Shown here piece after piece: positions 7,978-16,339 of a stretch of DNA of 64,000 nt (its first letter is position 1; every line of letters begins with the position of its first letter). This stretch comes from Kitasatospora sp052076145. GTDB taxonomy: Bacteria; Actinomycetota; Actinomycetes; Streptomycetales; Streptomycetaceae. Location of the stretch: contig NZ_CP197246.1 of assembly GCF_052076145.1 (NCBI RefSeq), forward strand, positions 3,844,001-3,908,000, in the 5' to 3' direction. The notes under the pieces are model-generated. The model ran no database searches, was not told the origin of the DNA, and worked only from the letters and a program-made list of their open reading frames with translations. Both the position numbers and the translations under genes were made by a program.

Positions 7978-8919
7978 ATGATGACAAATCAGTACCACCT
8001 AAGGATGCGCTACTTAGGCCCGGCGGCCCTCACGGCGGCCACCCTCGTCCTGCTGCTCGCCACCGACCCGCTGGCTCCGCTGACCGCGGGGAGCGCCGAG
8101 AGTGCCGATCAGGTCCACCCCGTCGAGCTGGCCGCGAGAGCCACCACGGCCGTCCGGCCGCCGCCGACGGTGCTGCCCGACTCCCGCCTGCGGCGCGAGG
8201 CCCTGCCCGCGAAGGTGTTCACCGGCCCCGGCTTCGACGCGTGCAGCGCCCCGGACGTGGCGGTCATGAAGAACTGGTACGCCGCCTCCCCGTACCGCGC
8301 CGTCGGCATCTACACCAGCGGCAGCCAGCGGGCCTGCGAGCAGCCCCGGCTGACCGCGGCGTGGGTCCGCCAGGTCCGCGCGATGGGCTGGCAGCTGGTG
8401 CCCACCCACGTCGGGCTCCAGGCGCCCTGCACCAACTCCACCCACAAGCCGCACCGGATCGATCCGGCCACCGCCGTGGACCAGGGCCGGGCCGAGGCCG
8501 CCGAGGCCGTCCGGGCGGTGGGCGCCCTCGGGCTCGGCAAGGGCACCCCGGTCTACCTGGACATCGAGTCGTACGCCCGGGGCGACGCCGCCTGCGCCAA
8601 GGCGGTGGTCGACTTCACGCTCGGCTGGACGCAGGCCCTGCACGGTGCGGGCTACCACTCCGGCTTCTACTCCAGCGCCGACTCCGGCGTCAGCGACCTC
8701 GCCGCCGCCGCCCGCGCGGGCAGCTCCCCGATGCCGGACTCCGTCTGGTACGCCCGCTGGGACGGGCGTACGTCGACCGACGGCAACGGCGCGGTCGGCG
8801 CCGAGCAGTGGGCCTTCCACCAGCGCATCCACCAGCACCAGGGCGACGTCCGCGAGACGTACGGTGGAAGCACCGTCGCGATCGACCGCGACCAGGTCGA
8901 CGGCCTGGTGGCGACCTGA
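7978..8919 (+). CDS. DUF1906 (glycoside-hydrolase-like) secreted protein
   Basis: 313 residues. An N-terminal hydrophobic segment (about residues 12-34) gives export. The rest is a DUF1906 domain, a TIM-barrel related to the Rv2525c/GH25-like group: GPGFDACSAPDVAVMKNW at the start, YRAVGIYTSG, QLVPTHVGLQAPC, VYLDIESYA (the strand carrying the acidic residues) and AIDRDQVDG near the end. In M. tuberculosis the Rv2525c relative is a Tat-exported wall-associated protein; catalytic activity of the family is uncertain. ATG at 7978 and ATG at 7981 are both possible starts. Probable role: cell-envelope maintenance. Confidence 0.8.
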   Translation: MMTNQYHLRMRYLGPAALTAATLVLLLATDPLAPLTAGSAESADQVHPVELAARATTAVRPPPTVLPDSRLRREALPAKVFTGPGFDACSAPDVAVMKNWYAASPYRAVGIYTSGSQRACEQPRLTAAWVRQVRAMGWQLVPTHVGLQAPCTNSTHKPHRIDPATAVDQGRAEAAEAVRAVGALGLGKGTPVYLDIESYARGDAACAKAVVDFTLGWTQALHGAGYHSGFYSSADSGVSDLAAAARAGSSPMPDSVWYARWDGRTSTDGNGAVGAEQWAFHQRIHQHQGDVRETYGGSTVAIDRDQVDGLVAT

Positions 8920-9066
8920 CCGCCCGAGCAGGGTGAGCCGCATCTCTCAGTCGGGCCGAGGTGGCTGACAACCACCACCCCGACCGCCAGAATCAGCGCT
9001 GAGCAGCCCATGCCTACCAGCCAGTAGCCGGCTGCCCCCACCGCCCGCCCGGTCAAGGAGGCCCGC

Positions 9067-10728
<1,662 letters not shown>

Positions 10729-10756
10729 CCCTAAGGGCCGTCAGGCCGTCGGACCG

Positions 10757-13700
10757 TCAGAGTCCGGCGGCCGTGACCTCGCCCAGGGCGCCGATCCGGC
10801 CGAGCAGGTCGACGATGCGGGACTGGACGTCCTCGCTGGTCGAGCGCTCGGCGAGGAAGAGGACCGTCTCGCCGGTACGCAGACGCGGCAGTTCCTGCGG
10901 GTCGAGGTCGACGGAGGTGTAGACGACCAGCGGGGTGCGGTGCAGCCGGTCGTTGGTGCGCAGCCAGTCGAGCAGGCCGAGCCGGCGGCGGCGGATCTGG
11001 AGCAGGTCCATCACCACCAGGTTCGGCTGCACGCTGCTGGCGCGGGAGACGGCGTCGTTCTCGCTGGTCGCGTGCTCGACGTGCATGCCGCGCCGTTCCA
11101 GGCTGGTGATCAGCGCCGCCGCGATGTCCGGGTCGGATTCGACCAGCAGCACCCGGGGGGCGTGCTGCTCGCTGTCGCGAGGCGCGAGCGCCCGCAGCAG
11201 CACGGCGGGGTCGGCGCCGTAAGCGGCGTCCCGGGTGGCCTGCCCGAGCCCGGCGGTGACGAGCACCGGCACCCGGCTGTTGAGCGCGGCGGTGCGCAGC
11301 GACTGGAGAGCCGTCCGGGTGATCGGCCCGGTCAGCGGGTCGACGAAGAGCGCCGCCGGGTATGCGGCGACCTGCGCGTCGACCTCCTCGCGGGAGCGGA
11401 CGATCACCGGGCGGTAGCCCCGGGCCTGGAGCGCGAGCTTGGTGGACGGGTCCGGCTCGGGCCAGACCAGCAGCCGCCGGGCCTCGCCGTCGACGGCCGG
11501 GACGATCATCGTCGCCTCCGCCGGGTCGGGCTCCTCGGCGCTGGAGCGGGCCAGCTCGGCGACCGGCCTCGGCGGCGTGCGGGGCTCGACCGGCGCGGGC
11601 GGCGTGGTCTGTGCGAGCTGTGCGACCGGCTCGGGAGCGGTGGCGGTCACCGCCGGCAGCAGCGCGGTGGGCTCCTCGGCCGGAGCCGGAGCCGCCGCGG
11701 GCAACTCGGCGGCGCTGGAAGCGGTGGGGGAAGCGGCAGGGGCCTGCGGGAAGGCCTGCGGGAAAGCGCCCGCGAACCCGCCCAGCGGACGCGGCGGCGA
11801 GAGCTCGCCCAGCCCGGTGCCGACCGGCTGCGGCTGCTCCACCTGCTCAGCCTGTGCGGGCACGGGTACCGGTGCGGCTTCCGGAGCCTTCGCCAACTCC
11901 AGCTCCGCGCCGCTGCTCGGTGCCTCCGCCTGCGCGGGCAGCGCCAGCCGCCGACGGCGGCCGGTCGGCGACACGGCCGGGGGTGCGACGGGCTCGGGCG
12001 GCGCGAGCGGCAGCGCGTGCTCCAGCCCGGGGTAGAGCGGTGTGCCGGGGTCGGGGATGCCCGGGATCGACAGCGCAGCAGCCGGGGTCGGCTCGGCGGC
12101 CTCGGCCGCCGCTCTCCGCCGACGGCCCGAACGCCCGGCCGTCTCGCCCTGCTCAGCCTCGGCCACCGGCCGGTCTGCCGGCTGGGACACCGGCTGGGAC
12201 ACCGGCTGCGCCACCGGCTGGGCCTCCGCACTGGGACCGGGCCCGAGCGCGATCGCCGCACCCCGGCCGGACGTCCCGTCAGAAGCAGGAGAGGAAGAAG
12301 TAGGCGCAGCCTCCGCCGTGACGTCCTCCTGCGGGTCCGCCGCCGCGCCGGCCACCGGAGCCTCGGACGGCCTCGGCGGCACCTCCGGGAGGTCCGGCAG
12401 CATCGCCGTGTCGGTCTCCTTGGGCACGCTCCGCTGCCCTTCGGAGGCCGCCTTGGTGACGGCGGCCGGGTCGAGCGGCAGCTCGACGACGTACGTCGTG
12501 CCGGCTCGCGAGGGCAGTTCGTGGCGCTGGAGGACACCGCCGTGCCGCTCGACGATCGAGCGGGCGATCGGCAGGTGCACGGGGCTGCTCTGCCGGGCCG
12601 GGCCGCGGACCTCGATCCGGGCGACCTCGCCGCGTTGGGCGGCGGCCACCACGACCATCGGCGTGTCGCCGCCGACCGGCGGCAGGGCGGGCACGCCGAG
12701 CGGCTCGGCGGTGGGCGCGGCCGGCCCGTCCAGCGAGAGGGCGACGCCGCTGACGTCCGCGACGAGGTGGGCCAGCGCCTGGGCGAGCCGCTCGCGGTCG
12801 GCCGTCACCTCGACGGCGGCCGCGTGCACGGAGTACCGCACCCGCCCGGCGCCGACCAGCTCACCGGCCCGCTCGACGGCGGCCTGCACGACGCTGTCCA
12901 GCCGGACGGGCTCGCGCTCGGGCGTCGTCCGCCCGCTCTCCAGGTCGTCCTCGAAGCGCTGGTGGCCCAGCACACCGTCTATCAGCGTGCCGAAGCGGCG
13001 GCACTCGTCGGCGAGGCGGCGCAGCGTCCAGTTGGCCTCGGGCCAGAGCTGCCCGGCCGGGTCGCCCGCGAGGGCGTCGATCCGGCGGTGCAGGGTGGTC
13101 AGCGCGCTGCCGAGTTCGCTCTCCAGCACGGCGGTCAGGTGCTCGTTGCGGGCGGTCAGGGCCAGCTCGTGGGTGCGGTCGGTGAAGGTCATCACGGCGC
13201 CGACCAACTGCTCGCCGTCCCGGACGGGCGCGGTGGTCAGGTCGACGGTGACGGGGCGGCCGTCCTTGCGCCAGAGGACGGCGCCGCGCACCCGGTGCTT
13301 GCGCCCGGAGAGCAGGGTGTCCAGCAGTGCCGAGCCCTCCAGCGCCAGCGGGCTGCCGTCGGCCTGGGAGTGCTGGATGAGCGGGTGGAGTTCACGCCCG
13401 CCGAGTTCGCTCGCCCGGTAGTCGAGGATGTGCGCGGCCGCCGGGTTGACCAGCACCACGCGGCCTTCCAGGTCGACCCCGAGCACGCCCTCGGCGGCGG
13501 CCCGCAGGATCATCTCGGTCTGCTTGTGCTGGCGACGCAGCTCCGCCTCGACGCCGAGCCGGCTGGAGAGGTCGCGGACGAGCAGGAGCAGCAGGTCGGA
13601 GCCGGTCGAGCTGACGGAGTCCCGGTACGAGTCGTACGGGGCGTAGCGGCCCTCGGCGGCGGCCTCGTCGGTGAAGTCGTTGCCGGACACCTCGACGGGG

Positions 13701-13990
13701 AAGGCAGAGCCGTCAGTGCGCCGGGCGGTCATCCGGACGGGCTGGTCCAGGCCCTCGGGCTCGCGCGGCGCAGGGCGCATCGAGCCGGGGATGCGGCTGG
13801 GGTCGAACTCCGGCAGCAGGTCGAGCACGCCCCTCCCGACCAGCGAGGTGCCGGGGGCCTGCAACGTCTGCACGGCTGCCTTGTTGGCGTCGACCACCGT
13901 GCCGTTGCTGTTCACCAGCAACAGCGCATCGGGCAGGGCGTCGAGTATCGCGGCGAGGCGGGCAGCACCTCGGATCGGCCTGCTGCTCAC
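10757..13990 (-). CDS. PAS-PAS-(degenerate kinase)-tandem REC hybrid signalling protein
   Basis: 1077 residues from GTG 13990, chosen because GAGGAG (complement of 14001-14006) lies 10 nt before it; the frame stays open to 14149. PAS domain 1 is at about residues 10-65 and PAS domain 2 about 155-280, including VLWRKDGRPVTVDLT. A helical DHp-like stretch (from ARNEHLTAVLESELG) lacks a phospho-accepting His, and the ATPase-like domain keeps only fragments (ITERHGG-like VERHGGVLQ) without N/G boxes. A Pro/Ala-rich linker of about 350 residues follows, then two receiver-like domains: RRLLVWPEPD, and RVLLVESDPDIA with VVMDLLQ holding a candidate Asp but no conserved Lys. Probably a cytoplasmic sensor or scaffold, not an active kinase. 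Confidence 0.8.
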   Translation of the reverse strand: MSSRPIRGAARLAAILDALPDALLLVNSNGTVVDANKAAVQTLQAPGTSLVGRGVLDLLPEFDPSRIPGSMRPAPREPEGLDQPVRMTARRTDGSAFPVEVSGNDFTDEAAAEGRYAPYDSYRDSVSSTGSDLLLLLVRDLSSRLGVEAELRRQHKQTEMILRAAAEGVLGVDLEGRVVLVNPAAAHILDYRASELGGRELHPLIQHSQADGSPLALEGSALLDTLLSGRKHRVRGAVLWRKDGRPVTVDLTTAPVRDGEQLVGAVMTFTDRTHELALTARNEHLTAVLESELGSALTTLHRRIDALAGDPAGQLWPEANWTLRRLADECRRFGTLIDGVLGHQRFEDDLESGRTTPEREPVRLDSVVQAAVERAGELVGAGRVRYSVHAAAVEVTADRERLAQALAHLVADVSGVALSLDGPAAPTAEPLGVPALPPVGGDTPMVVVAAAQRGEVARIEVRGPARQSSPVHLPIARSIVERHGGVLQRHELPSRAGTTYVVELPLDPAAVTKAASEGQRSVPKETDTAMLPDLPEVPPRPSEAPVAGAAADPQEDVTAEAAPTSSSPASDGTSGRGAAIALGPGPSAEAQPVAQPVSQPVSQPADRPVAEAEQGETAGRSGRRRRAAAEAAEPTPAAALSIPGIPDPGTPLYPGLEHALPLAPPEPVAPPAVSPTGRRRRLALPAQAEAPSSGAELELAKAPEAAPVPVPAQAEQVEQPQPVGTGLGELSPPRPLGGFAGAFPQAFPQAPAASPTASSAAELPAAAPAPAEEPTALLPAVTATAPEPVAQLAQTTPPAPVEPRTPPRPVAELARSSAEEPDPAEATMIVPAVDGEARRLLVWPEPDPSTKLALQARGYRPVIVRSREEVDAQVAAYPAALFVDPLTGPITRTALQSLRTAALNSRVPVLVTAGLGQATRDAAYGADPAVLLRALAPRDSEQHAPRVLLVESDPDIAAALITSLERRGMHVEHATSENDAVSRASSVQPNLVVMDLLQIRRRRLGLLDWLRTNDRLHRTPLVVYTSVDLDPQELPRLRTGETVLFLAERSTSEDVQSRIVDLLGRIGALGEVTAAGL

Positions 13991-14192
13991 GTCGACAGGT
14001 CTCCTCACGGCTGGTGTCACGGCGTGCGACTCGCGGCTCGCGCTCTCCTCGGGAGACTGGAGTATCCCATTCTTCTTTGCGCTGCGGATGACCCGCCTAG
14101 TAACGTTGTCGGTGGTTGGTGCTGAGCCCCTAGGCTGTGGCATCATCACATTCGCACGGAGTGCACCGGGTGACCGGTGTGGTCCGGGTGGA

Positions 14193-14286
14193 GGAGGCTT
14201 CGCCTAGTCCGGTCTATGGCGCCGCACTGCTAATGCGGTTTGGGCCTTCAAGCCCATCGAGGGTTCAAATCCCTCAGCCTCCGCCA
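14193..14286 (+). tRNA. tRNA-Ser(GCU), CCA encoded
   Basis: Acceptor 14193-14199 pairs with AGCCTCC before the discriminator G; anticodon stem CCGCA/TGCGG with loop CTGCTAA gives anticodon GCU. A long variable arm typical of serine tRNA follows, then the T arm GAGGG-TTCAAAT-CCCTC. The 3' CCA (14284-14286) is encoded. Confidence 0.95.
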
Positions 14287-14289
14287 TCG

Positions 14290-14325
14290 GAAGGGCCCCG
14301 TCGACGACAGTCGGCGGGGCCCTTC
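14290..14325 (+). terminator. Terminator of tRNA-Ser(GCU)
   Basis: An 11-bp GC-rich stem (14290-14300 with 14315-14325) starting 4 nt after the encoded CCA, with an inner CGAC/GTCG pairing. Confidence 0.75.
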
Positions 14326-14421
14326 GCGTGCCGTGTCCGGGTGCAATCGATTTCGCCCCAGGTCGCGCATCATGTAACGTATTCCTCGTGAACGCCCCAC
14401 CGGCCCAGGCCAGCGGGGCGA

Positions 14422-14494
14422 GCGCTCATAGCTCAACGGATAGAGCACTTGACTACGGATCAAGAGGTTGCAGGTTCGAATCCTGCTGAGCGCA
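14422..14494 (+). tRNA. tRNA-Arg(ACG), copy 1
   Basis: 73 nt. Acceptor GCGCTCA/TGAGCGC, D arm GCTC-GAGC, anticodon stem CTTGA/TCAAG with loop CTACGGA (anticodon ACG, read as ICG after A34 deamination by TadA, whose gene is at about 40.3 kb), T arm GCAGG-TTCGAAT-CCTGC, discriminator A. CCA is not encoded. Confidence 0.95.
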
Positions 14495-14585
14495 CTGCAA
14501 TCGAGAGGCTCCGGGCCCAGGCTCGGGGTCTCCTCGCTTGCAAGGCGCAGTACGGCACACAGCAGTTCAGCGCACAGTGGTACCG

Positions 14586-14658
14586 GCGTTCATAGCTCAA
14601 CGGATAGAGCACTTGACTACGGATCAAGAGGTTGCAGGTTCGAATCCTGCTGAGCGCA
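14586..14658 (+). tRNA. tRNA-Arg(ACG), copy 2
   Basis: Identical to the copy 164 bp upstream except for one base in the 5' acceptor strand (GCGTTCA), which turns the fourth acceptor pair into a U-G wobble. All other arms and the ACG anticodon match. A recent tandem duplication. Confidence 0.93.
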
Positions 14659-14663
14659 CAGAC

Positions 14664-14697
14664 CAGAAGGCCCCGGGCAGCAGCCCGGGGCCTTCTG
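14664..14697. terminator. Terminator between tRNA-Arg copy 2 and the flavohaemoprotein gene
   Basis: A perfect 15-bp stem (14664-14678 with 14683-14697) and an AGCA loop, 5 nt after the tRNA. It can serve the tRNA (+) and the convergent flavohaemoprotein gene (-). Confidence 0.8.
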
Positions 14698-14718
14698 CCG
14701 TTCCCGGCGTAGCCTCCA

Positions 14719-15930
14719 TCAGCTGCGGTCGGTGCGGTTGATCCAGGCGACGTCCCGCCGGTCGAGGAACCACTCGGAGCAGGTCAGCGGCTGGGCGCGG
14801 TTGAAGGTCAGCGGCACGGGGTCGTGCCGGATCAGGCCGGGCTCGGCGCCGAGGGCGAGCAGCAGCTCGGTGAGCTCGGGGGCGAGGTCGGGCGGGCCGC
14901 TCAGGTGGATGTCGTACCCGGCCCACCAGCCGTGCTCGGTGAGGCCGTCGCGGAGCAGGTGGACGGCTGCCTCGCGGTCGGCGCCGTCGGCGGGCGCGGC
15001 GAGCACGACCTCCAGCCAGTGGTGGCGCCGGACGAGCTCCCGGACGGTGGCCAGGTCGTACTGGTCGGTGTCGGCGCGGGCGGCGAGGTAGACCGTCATC
15101 GGGCGGCCGCAGCCCTGCGCCCACTGCGCGGCGGTCTCCTCGACCAGGGCCTTGGTCTGGGCCCAGCCGGTGCCCCCGGCGACGGCGAGCAGCGGCCGGG
15201 GGGAGCGCGGGGTGAGGCAGGCGTCGCCCAGTGCGGGGCCGAGCCGTAGGAGTTCGCCTGGCAGTACGTCGTTGACCAGTGCGGTGGAGAGCAGTCCGTC
15301 GGGCACCCGCCGGATGTGCAGCTCCAGGGTGCCGTCGGCGCGGGGGGCGTTGGCGATCGAGTACGGGCGCCAGACCTGCGGCTGCCGGGGCGAGCTGAGC
15401 GAGAGGTACTGGCCGGCCCGGTACGGGTACGGGTGGCCGGGGGCGAGGGTGAGCACGACCACGTCGACGGCGGCCCGGCGGCGGTGCACGACCTCGGCCT
15501 CCCACCAGCAGGGCGTGCCGGCCGGCTCCGAGGCGGCGGCGTCGATCATGATCTGGGAGATGACGGTGTACGCCTCCGTCCAGGCCTTCTCGATCTCCGG
15601 GGTCCAGGAGTGGCCGGAGAAGTGCCGCAGCGCGGCGATCAGGCTCGTGCCGACGGCGGGGTAGTGCTCGGGCGCGGCCTGGAACTTGCGGTGGTCGCGG
15701 CCGAGCGCGCGCAGGTAGCCGGTGAGCCCGTCGAGGTCGCCGGCGCGCAGCACGAGTTCCGTGAGCGAGGCGAAGAGCCGGTCGCGCTGCTCGGCGAGCT
15801 GGGCGGGGAAGAGCGGCCGCAGCTCCGGGTTGTGGGCGAAGAGGTGGGTGTAGAAGTACTTGGCCACATGGTCGGCGCGGAGCTCCACGACGGCGAAGCT
15901 CGCGCGGATGACCGCCGCGTCGAAGGACAC
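14719..15930 (-). CDS. Globin-FAD oxidoreductase (flavohaemoprotein-like, probable NO dioxygenase)
   Basis: 403 residues. The N-terminal 140 residues are a globin: KYFYTHLFAHNPELRPLFP holds the B/CD region, and HRKFQAAPEHYPAVG has the proximal His in the position of Hmp. A ferredoxin-reductase-like FAD domain follows (YRAGQYLSLS then WRPYSIANAP) and an NAD-binding domain (LLAVAGGTGWAQTKAL). Such proteins use haem, FAD and NADH to turn NO into nitrate. The C-terminal 25 residues (from TCSEWFLDRRD) extend past the usual end. The upstream 400 bases hold its promoter but no clear NsrR-type site was recognised. Confidence 0.85.
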   Translation of the reverse strand: MSFDAAVIRASFAVVELRADHVAKYFYTHLFAHNPELRPLFPAQLAEQRDRLFASLTELVLRAGDLDGLTGYLRALGRDHRKFQAAPEHYPAVGTSLIAALRHFSGHSWTPEIEKAWTEAYTVISQIMIDAAASEPAGTPCWWEAEVVHRRRAAVDVVVLTLAPGHPYPYRAGQYLSLSSPRQPQVWRPYSIANAPRADGTLELHIRRVPDGLLSTALVNDVLPGELLRLGPALGDACLTPRSPRPLLAVAGGTGWAQTKALVEETAAQWAQGCGRPMTVYLAARADTDQYDLATVRELVRRHHWLEVVLAAPADGADREAAVHLLRDGLTEHGWWAGYDIHLSGPPDLAPELTELLLALGAEPGLIRHDPVPLTFNRAQPLTCSEWFLDRRDVAWINRTDRS

Positions 15931-16339
15931 CGCCCGGTCCTCAGCCGGTGGCCGTGCTCGGGATGTGCTCGAACAGATGCCGGATGAGAACGGGCTTAAT
16001 CGTCACGGTGGCTGACTCTACTGAGCCGACCACCAATTCGAACAGAGTGCGCTGATGAATGATCAGAGCAGCTGGCAGTGGCCTCGGTTGTGGGCGATCG
16101 GAGATGGCTGAAACCCGTCCTCAAGGGGTAGTTCCTGTGCTGTCGGGTCATTGACCGCCAATCGGGTGTTACCCGTTGTTAATCACCGGTGTCGCGGTAT
16201 GACTGACTCCTGATCGTGATTCCCTTTTGTCGGATCTTATGGGTTGCGGTGAATGGTTTCGGCCATCCCGAACTGCCGAACGGTCCGTCAGTTCGAGCAC
16301 CCGCACCGCCGGTTGGCGGCGACACCGAAGGAGAGCCGG
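15931..16339. other. Divergent intergenic region
   Basis: About 410 bases between the flavohaemoprotein gene (-) and the surface-protein gene (+). It is less GC-rich than the flanks. A TTGACC at 16151-16156 and a CGGGT/ACCCG inverted repeat at about 16163-16175 are possible promoter/operator elements, but no confident -10 was found. No supported gene. Confidence 0.4.
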
